This document shows positions 25,819 to 33,090 of a DNA stretch of 57,324 nt, piece by piece. The notes under the pieces are model-generated. The model worked only from the letters and a program-made list of their open reading frames with translations. It was not told where the DNA came from and ran no database searches. The position numbers were made by a program, and so were the translations under genes. How positions within the stretch are numbered: position 1 is the first letter of the stretch; each line of letters begins with the position of its first letter. This DNA is from Bordetella parapertussis (GTDB lineage: Bacteria > Pseudomonadota > Gammaproteobacteria > Burkholderiales > SG8-41): NCBI GenBank assembly GCA_945901405.1, contig CAMDLH010000017.1, positions 1 to 57,324 of the forward strand, read 5' to 3'.

Positions 25819-25901
25819 GTAGGTCGGAACGTGCAGCGGTTCCGACACAATCGTTGCCATGCCAACTCCGCTTGTCGGAACCGCTGCGCGTTCCGACCTA
25901 C
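25819..25901. repeat. GTAGGTCGGAAC inverted repeat, 28 of 29 bases paired
   Basis: Left arm 25819-25847 and right arm 25873-25901 are reverse complements with a single mismatch, separated by 25 bases. The arm begins GTAGGTCGGAACG and ends GGTTCCGACA. It fills the gap between ynbC-like and ynbD-like genes, and its outer bases provide the TAG stop of the ynbC-like gene. The strong hairpin could also affect transcript stability or processing between these two genes. Similar repeats occur in many environmental genomes (from memory). Confidence 0.8.
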
Positions 25902-27637
25902 GTCTTCTGCGCCAGCGACACCGTAAATATTCCCCATTCATCCGTCCATTGCTCAAGCTTGCGAAAGCCGGCGTGCTCAACCAGTTGGTCGAGTTCCAAT
26001 TGCGTGCGCCGGCGCATGACCCATGCCTGGTGGCCGCGATGGCTGGTGAGCGTGCGTGCGATGAATTCGAGTTGCGGGTGCCATGGCTGGCCGGTGTAGA
26101 CAAGGTAGTTGCTGCTCTCGACAGCGCGTGCTATGCCGCGCAGCGATTGACTAACCTGCGAATTGTCGGGGAAGAGTTCATACAAACCCGACACCACGGC
26201 GACAGTGGGCTTGGGCGACATTGCAGCGACGCTGTTCTCGTCGAACGCATCACCCTGCTCGAAGCGTGCAACACTGGATAAGTTTTTCTCTTTAATCAGC
26301 GCTGCGCCATTCTTTACGTTCGCGTCGCTGTAGTCGCGCAGCAAAATCGACTCGGGCGGTGGCATTATTCTCGAAGCGGCCTCAAGCACGTATCGCCCAT
26401 GCCCTGCCGCGATATCGGCGATGTTCACAGCGCTGCCCGAGGCACGCACGCGCTGCGCGGCCTTGGCGATGGCGGCTTCAAGATGAACCTTGCGCACACG
26501 TATACCGCGCCAGCCGACGGCATCGATGTAGTTGCGGTCGATGATGCGGCCCAATGGTATCGTGCCGCGCGCTTCGTTGCGATAGACGTAATCCAGCGTC
26601 GCGCCGGAATCGAAGCCGGTGGCGAGCCCGAGGCTGATGCCTTCGGATAGGCGGCCCAGTGTGCGCATCGACAATCGCGTGGCGGCGAATTGCATGTTTT
26701 TCAGCGACAGCGCGGGCAACGGCTGACGCAAGCGTTGTTCTTCGTCATGCGTGTAGCCTTGTTTGTCTGCATCAAGCAGGGAGTGGGTTTCCACGGGGGC
26801 GGCAAAGCGCGCTGTGATGAAAGCGCGGATTTTGTCGAGTGCAACCGCGCGATCTTTCTCCCCCAAGGTGTCGTGAAGAAAACCCGGTAGTTCGATTAGT
26901 TCTTTGGTCTTCGAGCCGAGATTTTTGTAAAACTCGCGCTGCGGGCCTTGATGTACCACCCAGTCGTTGCCGCTGATCAGCACCTGAGTCGGCAGGTGAA
27001 TGGCCTGCGCATCGGGCACCACGCGATCCGCGGCGTCGTACAGGCCGAGCAGAATGCGCACCGAGATCGAGCGTGTAATCAATGGGTCGGTATCGTAGGA
27101 GCGCACACGTTCCATGTCGTGCGTGAGAAATTTGGCCTTGACGTAGGAGGTGATGAAAAAATTGCCGCGCAATTTGTAGAGCAGCGCCAGCCCCGCGCGC
27201 GCGAACGGCACATACAATTTGACCTTGAACGCCGGCGCGGTGAGCACCAGGCAACGCACCTTGGGCGCGTAGTCGTGCGCCCACGCCGACACCAGCACCG
27301 CGCCTACGCTCTGGCCGATGACGGCGATGTTCTCCGCCGCGATGCCATGCGTGGCAGCGATGTGACGGATAAACGTATCGACATCCTTCGCCGAATGTTC
27401 AAAGCCGGGGCTGTCGCCGCGCGCGCCCGGCGAGCGGCCGTGCCCGCGTGCATCCCACGCGAACATCGCGCAATCATCGAGCTTCAGTTCGTCGACGATG
27501 TGTTGCAAGCGGCCCGAATGTTCGTGGCCGCGGTGAAAGATCACCACCGCCTTTTCTGCCTTGAGGGCAGGCCAGTGGCGGTAAAACAATTCAACGCCGT
27601 CGTGCGTGGTGAAGATATTCTCTTCGGCAGTGCGCAT
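25898..27637 (-). CDS. ynbC: YnbC-like bifunctional alpha/beta hydrolase-methyltransferase
   Basis: Cytoplasmic 579-residue fusion. Residues 1 to about 290 are a monoacylglycerol-lipase-like alpha/beta hydrolase (oxyanion region FHRGHEHSGR, nucleophile elbow GQSVG with Ser110, WDARGHGRSPG). From about 330 onward is a class I SAM-dependent methyltransferase with ADIAAGHGRY near 405. The domain pair and length match E. coli YnbC (585 residues). Its start overlaps the stop of the CDP-alcohol phosphotransferase gene (TGATG on the coding strand), so the two are coupled. It may deacylate and methylate a lipid intermediate; neither substrate is known. The TAG stop is supplied by the repeat 25819-25901. 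Confidence 0.88.
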   Translation of the reverse strand: MRTAEENIFTTHDGVELFYRHWPALKAEKAVVIFHRGHEHSGRLQHIVDELKLDDCAMFAWDARGHGRSPGARGDSPGFEHSAKDVDTFIRHIAATHGIAAENIAVIGQSVGAVLVSAWAHDYAPKVRCLVLTAPAFKVKLYVPFARAGLALLYKLRGNFFITSYVKAKFLTHDMERVRSYDTDPLITRSISVRILLGLYDAADRVVPDAQAIHLPTQVLISGNDWVVHQGPQREFYKNLGSKTKELIELPGFLHDTLGEKDRAVALDKIRAFITARFAAPVETHSLLDADKQGYTHDEEQRLRQPLPALSLKNMQFAATRLSMRTLGRLSEGISLGLATGFDSGATLDYVYRNEARGTIPLGRIIDRNYIDAVGWRGIRVRKVHLEAAIAKAAQRVRASGSAVNIADIAAGHGRYVLEAASRIMPPPESILLRDYSDANVKNGAALIKEKNLSSVARFEQGDAFDENSVAAMSPKPTVAVVSGLYELFPDNSQVSQSLRGIARAVESSNYLVYTGQPWHPQLEFIARTLTSHRGHQAWVMRRRTQLELDQLVEHAGFRKLEQWTDEWGIFTVSLAQKT

Positions 27638-28293
27638 CAGGTGGTTCCCTTGGCGTTACGTTCTTTGAGTGCGCCGCGCACACGGTTCACAATAGTCAGC
27701 GCGGTAAGCGCGGCTACTGTAATCCAAACCCAGTTTACATAGGGGGCAATCGGCACGGATAAACCCGCCAGCAAGCCCATCACGCCGAACACCGCCGCGC
27801 GGTCGCTCTTGCCCATCGGCCCGTCGTAACGGCGGCTGGCGCCGATGGTAATGCCCAGCACGCCGGCGAACTCGCTTAACATCGCGAGCACAATCACCAG
27901 CACGATCAGCCACGGATTCGATCCGGCGATAAACGCAAACGGCAGATACAACGCCGCGTCGGCTATTACGTCACCCAGTTCATTCAGTATCGTGCCCAGC
28001 GCGGAGGCTTGCGCGAACTCGCGCGCGAGCATGCCGTCGATCGCGTTGAGCGCCATGCGCAGCGTGAACCACAGTGGAATCAGCACAAACAGCCACGCGT
28101 GTTGCGGCATCGCGATAATCAGCAACGCCAGTGCGACTGAAATCACGCAGGCTGCGACAGTGACTTGATTCGCAGTGACGCCCGCAGTGTGCAGTTGGCG
28201 CACCAGTGGGCGCAGCAGCGCCTGAAAGCGCGGCTTCAGTGCGTAGATGCTCATGTGTGCGTGAGCGTGTCCACGCAGCCGGGCGTTATCCAT
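27637..28293 (-). CDS. ynbA: YnbA-like CDP-alcohol phosphatidyltransferase
   Basis: Integral membrane enzyme joining a CDP-activated lipid to an alcohol. The CDP-OH-P motif is recognisable (DGMLAR at 86-91, Gly100, Asp108), but the first and third metal-binding Asp positions are Asn (Asn83 and Asn104). The rest of the sequence, including NELGDVIADAALYLPFAF, is like the YnbA subgroup. The start may be ATG 28293 or, after 13 residues, ATG 28254 (MSIYALKPRF). It is the first gene of the five-gene cluster, and a copy of the AT-rich motif lies 23 bases upstream of the first ATG. Confidence 0.85.
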   Translation of the reverse strand: MDNARLRGHAHAHMSIYALKPRFQALLRPLVRQLHTAGVTANQVTVAACVISVALALLIIAMPQHAWLFVLIPLWFTLRMALNAIDGMLAREFAQASALGTILNELGDVIADAALYLPFAFIAGSNPWLIVLVIVLAMLSEFAGVLGITIGASRRYDGPMGKSDRAAVFGVMGLLAGLSVPIAPYVNWVWITVAALTALTIVNRVRGALKERNAKGTT

Positions 28294-28315
28294 GGCGGCA
28301 TCAACAATGGAATCT

Positions 28316-28336
28316 GTAAGTATTTGTTTTTAAACA
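28316..28336 (+). repeat. AT-rich dispersed motif, consensus copy upstream of ynb-like cluster
   Basis: GTAAGTATTTGTTTTTAAAC is the best match to the consensus, located between the divergent-side end of the Bug gene and the start of the ynbA-like gene. Confidence 0.8.
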
Positions 28337-28394
28337 CATTTTACCATTCGTGCAAATGGAGGCACACACCCAACTCAACATTAAACACTAACAA

Positions 28395-29387
28395 TCATTC
28401 CACTTTCACATTCGCCACGCGCACCACCTTCGCCCACTTCGCAAGATCGGACTTGATCACCGCGGCGAACTCCGCCGGTGTATTGCCGACAGGCGCGACG
28501 CCGGTGGTGATCAGCCGTTCACGCACGTCGTTGCTCGACAGCGCCTTAATCGCTTCGGCATGCGCACGCGCGATGATGTCGGCCGGCGTGCCGCCCGGCG
28601 CGAACAACGCGTACCACGAAATGAGTTCGTAGCCCGTCGGCCCGCCCGCTTCGGCGATGGTCGGAATATCGGGTGCGACCGCCGTGCGTTTCTTGTCGCC
28701 CAGGCCCAGCGCGCGCAGACGCCCCGACTTGATGTGCGGCAGCGTGGCCTGTATCGAATCAAGCCCCAGCATCGTGTGCCCGCCCATGATGTCGATCAGC
28801 AGCGGCGCGCTGCCCTTGAACGTAATGTGCGTCATGCGGATGCCGGTCAGTTGCGAAAACAATTCCGCGCCCAGATGGTTGATGCCGCCGACCCCCGGCG
28901 AGCCGTAGGTCAATTCACCGGGGCGGCTCTTGGCGAGCGCCACCAGCTCGCGCGGGTTGCGCGCGGCGAGCGAGGGGTGGCACACCAGCACGAAAGGCGC
29001 TTCGCCCAGATTGGTGATGGCCGGCATGTCGCGCACGGTATCGAACGGCATTTTCGCGTGCACGTTGGGGTTGATGGTGACGGTGCCGGTGGTGGCGCTG
29101 ATCAACGTGTAGCCGTCGGGCGCGGATCTGACGCCCGCTTCCATGCCGATGATGCCGTTTGCACCCGAGCGGTTCTCAATAACGAACGCCTGTTTCGTGT
29201 TCTCGCCCATCTTCTGCGCCACCACGCGCACGATCATGTCGAGCCCGCCGCCCGCGGGGAAAGGCACGATTACGCGCACGGTCTTCGCCGGGTATGCGGC
29301 GGCGGGCGCTTGAGCGTGCGCCATGGGAGAGGCCATTGCAGTCAGTAAGGCGGAAAAAACGATCACGTAGCGATGTTTGACCGGCAC
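28395..29387 (-). CDS. Bug/TctC-family periplasmic binding protein
   Basis: Secreted binding protein of 330 residues with a typical signal peptide ending MAHAQA and canonical Bug blocks YPAKTVRVIVPFPAGGGLD, QAFVIENRSGANGIIG and SAPDGYT. It is divergent from the lyase/hydratase genes starting at 29523, with 135 bases between the starts, so a shared regulatory region is plausible and the ligand may be a substituted malate or related dicarboxylate. No TctAB partner is present. Confidence 0.93.
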   Translation of the reverse strand: MPVKHRYVIVFSALLTAMASPMAHAQAPAAAYPAKTVRVIVPFPAGGGLDMIVRVVAQKMGENTKQAFVIENRSGANGIIGMEAGVRSAPDGYTLISATTGTVTINPNVHAKMPFDTVRDMPAITNLGEAPFVLVCHPSLAARNPRELVALAKSRPGELTYGSPGVGGINHLGAELFSQLTGIRMTHITFKGSAPLLIDIMGGHTMLGLDSIQATLPHIKSGRLRALGLGDKKRTAVAPDIPTIAEAGGPTGYELISWYALFAPGGTPADIIARAHAEAIKALSSNDVRERLITTGVAPVGNTPAEFAAVIKSDLAKWAKVVRVANVKVE

Positions 29388-29522
29388 GTTGTCTCCTGTG
29401 ATTTAAGATGAGAGCCGCCATTCTTACACACGGCGAAAAATTCAGTCCATATGTTCAGTGGCGAGGCGTTGACCTGGCCGCCTGTTGGTAGAATCGCCGT
29501 CAGTTCAACTCAGGAGCAGATA

Positions 29523-30419
29523 ATGGAAAGCAAAGGCAAACAGTTTAGAGAATTGCTCAAACAACCCGGCATCATCATTTCGCCCGGCGTCTACGACGGC
29601 TACAGCACGCGGCTGGTGGAGGCGGCGGGCTTTAAGGTTGGCGCCATATCGGGCGCCGGCGTATCGGAGAGCCGGCTGGGCTGGGCCGACCGCGGCGTGA
29701 TGACGTTTGAAGTCAATCTCGACAACGCGCGCAGGCTTGCCGATTGCTGCGACACATTATTGCTGCGCGCCGATGCCGACACCGGCTACGGCAACGCGAT
29801 GAACGTGCACTTCGTGGTGCGCGCGTTCGAGAAAGCGGGTGTGGCCGCGCTGATGTTCGAGGATCAGGTGTGGCCCAAGCGCTGCGGCCACATGCGCGGC
29901 AAATCGTGCATCCCCACCAGCGAAATGGTGCAAAAGGTCAAGGCCGCGGTCGATGCGCGGCGCGACGACGATTTTGTCATCATTTCGCGCACCGATGCGG
30001 CGGGCCCCTTGGGCGTGGATGAGGCGATAGACCGCCTGAACAAATACGCCGAAGCGGGTGCCGATTGCATGTACGCCGACGCGTTGATGTCGAAGGAAGA
30101 CATCGCCAAGGTGGCAAAGAATGTGCCGAAGCCGCTGATCGTCAACATGGGGTTGGGCTTGCGCTCGCGCAACACCACGCCGCTGATGACGCCCAAGGAA
30201 CTCGAAGCCGTCGGCGTGAAGGTCGTGAGCTATCCGCGCATGTTGTCCACGGCGGCGTTGAAAGGCATGATGAACGCGCTGGATGTGTACAAATCCGATG
30301 TGATGGAAAAAAACCTCGTGGTCAATCGGCCGGATTTGTGCGCGGGTTTCGAGGAATTGAACGCGCTGATGGGCATGCAGGCGCTGGACGATATCGAAAG
30401 CAAGTTTGTTGGGGGTTAA
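29523..30419 (+). CDS. Isocitrate lyase/PEP mutase family lyase (dimethylmalate/methylisocitrate lyase-like)
   Basis: C-C lyase of 298 residues in the ICL/PEPM superfamily. It has the Mg-site motif DADTGYGN (84-91), FED (112-114) and the catalytic loop KRCGHMRGK (119-127) with Cys121, matching lyases rather than PEP mutases. The start ATG 29523 follows CAGGAGC, a good ribosome binding site. Aconitase-type large and small subunit genes follow on the same strand, so this enzyme probably cleaves the hydrated product, for example a 2,3-dimethylmalate, citramalate or methylisocitrate type acid, to pyruvate plus a short acid. The exact substrate is inferred. Confidence 0.87.
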   Translation: MESKGKQFRELLKQPGIIISPGVYDGYSTRLVEAAGFKVGAISGAGVSESRLGWADRGVMTFEVNLDNARRLADCCDTLLLRADADTGYGNAMNVHFVVRAFEKAGVAALMFEDQVWPKRCGHMRGKSCIPTSEMVQKVKAAVDARRDDDFVIISRTDAAGPLGVDEAIDRLNKYAEAGADCMYADALMSKEDIAKVAKNVPKPLIVNMGLGLRSRNTTPLMTPKELEAVGVKVVSYPRMLSTAALKGMMNALDVYKSDVMEKNLVVNRPDLCAGFEELNALMGMQALDDIESKFVGG

Positions 30420-30435
30420 GTAAAACCTCGAAATC

Positions 30436-30533
30436 TTCACCGCAGAGGCGCAGAGACGCAGAGAACACCCGCGGAGAAAAACAAAATCGTTTTTGGGTTT
30501 TCTCTGCTTAACCTCCGCGCCTCCGCGGTGAAA
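30436..30533. repeat. Inverted repeat, GCAGAGGC family, second copy
   Basis: Left arm TTCACCGCAGAGGCG and right arm CGCCTCCGCGGTGAA (30518-30532) pair with one mismatch. It lies between the lyase and hydratase large-subunit genes. It is related to the element at 16380-16482 but the inner sequence has diverged. Confidence 0.75.
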
Positions 30534-30561
30534 GTAGTGGTTATTTTCTGGAGAAACACCC

Positions 30562-31815
30562 ATGGGCATGACCATCGCCGAAAAAATTCTCGCCACTAAA
30601 AGCGGCCGTAAAACCGTCGCGCCCGGCGACGTGGTGACGGTGCATCTGGATACCATCATCCTGTTCGACAACAATTTTGTGCCGAGCAATTGGCGCGATA
30701 TTCAGCGTGTGTGCGACCCCGAGCGCATCGTGGTGGTGTTTGATCATCGTGTGCCCGCGCCGAACCAGATTGCCGCCGGCGCGCATCGCACCGGGCGCGA
30801 GTTCGCCAGGCGCTTCGGCATCAAGCGCGTGCATGATGTGGGGCGCGAGCAGGGGATCAGTCACCAACTGGTGGCGGACTACGGCTACGCCGTGCCCGGC
30901 ACGACGCTGGTGTGCAGCGACTCGCACACGTGTAGCGGCGGCGTATTCAACTGCCTTGCGCGCGGCGTGGGCGGGCCGGATATCATTTATGCGGCGGTCA
31001 AGGGCGAGACCTGGTTTCGCTGCGGCGAGACGATACGTTACGAACTCGAAGGCACGTTGCCGAAGGCCGTGACCGCCAAGGATGCGTTTTTGCAGATCGC
31101 CGGCGTGCATGGCGACCACGCGACGCAAAATGTCGAGTACGGCGGCAGTGGTGTTGCGGGTTTGAGCATCAACGCACGTAAAACGATTACCACCATGTCG
31201 GCCGAGCTGTCTGCCGAATTCGCCACCTTTGAATGCGACGATACGCTCACGCAATGGGTGCAGGCGCGCACGCAGCGTGCGTTTGAGGCCGTTGCCCCCG
31301 ACGCCGATGCGAAGTACAAAGCCGTGCGAACGGTGGATCTGTCATCGCTGGAACCGCTGGTCGCGCTGCCCGACAGCGTGGTCAACAACTCGCAGCCGGT
31401 GGGCGCGCTGAAAGGCACGCGCATCGATCAGGCGTATATCGGCTCGTGCGCCAACGGCACACAGGACGATCTCGAACTCGCCGCGGCGGTGTTGCGCGGC
31501 AGACGTGTCGCCGATGGCGTGCGCCTCATCGTCGTGCCCGCGTCGCAAACGGTGTATCGCGATGCTTTAAAGAGCGGCGCGATAGCCACGCTGGTGGAAG
31601 CGGGCGCGACCATCGCACCGCCCACGTGCGGCGCGTGCGGCGGCGGCCACATGGGCGTGCTGGCGGCGGAAGAAACCTGCATCACCTCGAGCACGCGCAA
31701 CTTCAAGGGCCGCATGGGCGAACCCAGTTCACGTGTGTACATGGCGTCACCTGCTACGGTGGCGGCTTCGGCGATCGTGGGAACGATTGCCGATCCGCGG
31801 GATTTCCTGAATTGA
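30562..31815 (+). CDS. Aconitase-family hydratase large subunit (LeuC/DmdA-like)
   Basis: Large subunit of a [4Fe-4S] hydro-lyase of the isopropylmalate isomerase class, 417 residues. It starts MGMTIAEKILATKSG with GGAG upstream. Cluster ligands are visible in YIGSCANGT (Cys about 296) and PPTCGACGGGH (Cys about 355 and 358). The SDSHTCSGGVFNCLARGVGG block is typical. Next to an ICL/PEPM lyase, it more likely acts on methylated maleate or fumarate acids (as dimethylmaleate hydratase or citraconate hydratase) than in leucine synthesis, since no leuA or leuB is present. The pairing with 31908-32420 is clear. Confidence 0.87.
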   Translation: MGMTIAEKILATKSGRKTVAPGDVVTVHLDTIILFDNNFVPSNWRDIQRVCDPERIVVVFDHRVPAPNQIAAGAHRTGREFARRFGIKRVHDVGREQGISHQLVADYGYAVPGTTLVCSDSHTCSGGVFNCLARGVGGPDIIYAAVKGETWFRCGETIRYELEGTLPKAVTAKDAFLQIAGVHGDHATQNVEYGGSGVAGLSINARKTITTMSAELSAEFATFECDDTLTQWVQARTQRAFEAVAPDADAKYKAVRTVDLSSLEPLVALPDSVVNNSQPVGALKGTRIDQAYIGSCANGTQDDLELAAAVLRGRRVADGVRLIVVPASQTVYRDALKSGAIATLVEAGATIAPPTCGACGGGHMGVLAAEETCITSSTRNFKGRMGEPSSRVYMASPATVAASAIVGTIADPRDFLN

Positions 31816-31820
31816 TAAAC

Positions 31821-31897
31821 CACGGATGAACACAGATAAACGCAGATTTTTCGCTGAGGTGTTATCTGTGTTCATCTGCGTCAATCCGCGTCAAAAA
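31821..31897. repeat. Inverted repeat, GGATGAACACAGATAA family
   Basis: Left arm ACGGATGAACACAGATAA (31822-31839) pairs with TTATCTGTGTTCATCTGCGT (31862-31881) with one or two mismatches. It occupies most of the 92-base gap between the large and small hydratase subunit genes. It is of the same family as 15348-15429. Confidence 0.75.
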
Positions 31898-31907
31898 AGG
31901 TCTTGAA

Positions 31908-32420
31908 ATGAAATTCAAAGCCAGAGTGTGGAAAGTCGGCGACAACATCAACACGGATTTGATCCTGCCCAACCGTGCGTTTTATCTCACTGCGGAAGAG
32001 CAGGTGAGTTACGTCTTCAGCGCCAATCGTCCCGGCTGGGCGCAGCAGGTGCAAAAGGGCGACATCCTGATCGGCGGCAAAAATTTCGGCATGGGTTCCA
32101 GCCGCCCGGCAGCACGCTCGCTTAAAAATCTCGGCCTCGCCTGTCTCGTAGCACCCTACATCAACGGATTATTTTTCCGGAACGCGGTGAACTTTGCATT
32201 CCCCGCGCTGGAGTGTCCCGGTGTTGACGAAGCATTCGACGAAGGCGATATCGCCGAGATCGAATTTCTCGAAGGGCGCGTGTGCAACGTGACCAAGGGC
32301 ACCGAACTCATCGCGAAACCGCTGCCGGCGTCGCTGATGGCGATCGTCAACGCGGGGGGTATTTATCCGCTTTTGGAAAAGGAAGGCGCGATATTGCCCA
32401 AGGTTGCCGCCAGCAAATAG
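31908..32420 (+). CDS. Aconitase-family hydratase small subunit (LeuD/DmdB-like)
   Basis: Swivelling-domain small subunit of 170 residues completing the hydro-lyase. Diagnostic blocks are DNINTDLILP, GGKNFGMGSSRPAARSLKNLG (arranged with the substrate-binding Ser-Arg) and the end block NAGGIYPLLEKEG. An AAGG ribosome binding site lies upstream of ATG 31908. Its last 58 bases overlap, antisense, the 3' end of the DUF4166 gene. Confidence 0.9.
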   Translation: MKFKARVWKVGDNINTDLILPNRAFYLTAEEQVSYVFSANRPGWAQQVQKGDILIGGKNFGMGSSRPAARSLKNLGLACLVAPYINGLFFRNAVNFAFPALECPGVDEAFDEGDIAEIEFLEGRVCNVTKGTELIAKPLPASLMAIVNAGGIYPLLEKEGAILPKVAASK

Positions 32421-33052
32421 GGTTTAGCGTGTGCGGTGCGTGCTTGGGAAAAACTGCCGTATTGATAAAACAGCCGCCCAAACAACGGATGGTCAAGGCT
32501 GATCTCGACGGTGAATTTTTCACGGTCGATGTTTTTGTGCGCGAGCGTGAAGTGGCCCACGGTGAGCCAGCTCGGCAGTGGGAGGCGCAGCTTGCCGATA
32601 CGCAAAAAGTAACCGTCATCGCGAAAATACAGCATGTCGCCGTTGTGGCCCTCGGCGCCGAGTTTTATTTTCATGCCCAGACCGTAGGGGAATTGTTCGA
32701 TGAGTTCGCCGTTGGCGGCGATGCCCATCACCGAGCGAAACTCAAAATCCCCGTCGCGAAAATGATAGAGCCGCTCTTTCACCCATCCCGCGCACGGCGC
32801 GGGCGAGAGGTTGAATTCAAACGGCACATTACGTGCGCGCGCCGCCGGCAGTATGCGCACGAATGCAATCAGTTTCGCGATTAACCAGCCTAATGGCGAG
32901 CGGTTGATTTCGCTCATGGTGCCGCTAAACGATTGGCGCATTACGCCGGGGGCGAGCGTGAAGCGCGCGCGGATGTCGGGGTGCAGATCGTCCCATTGCT
33001 CACCCAACGATTCGCGCAGTACTGCGGCAAAGCCATTCAGAGGTGTTTTCAT
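32363..33052 (-). CDS. DUF4166-domain protein with read-through tail
   Basis: Protein of 229 residues whose body (about 10-205) matches DUF4166, a domain usually found next to or fused to TIGR01777-type epimerases; its function is unknown. The natural end appears to be near GRLFYQYGSF, and the last 25 or so residues continue antisense through the LeuD-like gene's 3' end. It begins three bases from a copy of the AT-rich motif and is the last gene of the GbsR-headed minus-strand operon. Confidence 0.8.
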   Translation of the reverse strand: MKTPLNGFAAVLRESLGEQWDDLHPDIRARFTLAPGVMRQSFSGTMSEINRSPLGWLIAKLIAFVRILPAARARNVPFEFNLSPAPCAGWVKERLYHFRDGDFEFRSVMGIAANGELIEQFPYGLGMKIKLGAEGHNGDMLYFRDDGYFLRIGKLRLPLPSWLTVGHFTLAHKNIDREKFTVEISLDHPLFGRLFYQYGSFSQARTAHAKPYLLAATLGNIAPSFSKSG

Positions 33053-33072
33053 AAGTAATTGTTTTTGTTACT
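33052..33072 (+). repeat. AT-rich dispersed motif, copy abutting the DUF4166 start
   Basis: TAAGTAATTGTTTTTGTTAC lies directly upstream of the ATG of the minus-strand DUF4166 gene. The first 15 bases match the consensus; after TTTTT it changes from AAAC to GTTAC, as the copy at 55579 does. Confidence 0.7.
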
Positions 33073-33090
33073 TATTTTTGAAAAACCTTT

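Noticed and set aside
30562..32420. Annotating the aconitase-type genes as leuCD
   Set aside because: No leuA or leuB nearby and the upstream gene is an ICL/PEPM lyase; a catabolic hydratase fits better, though not proven.
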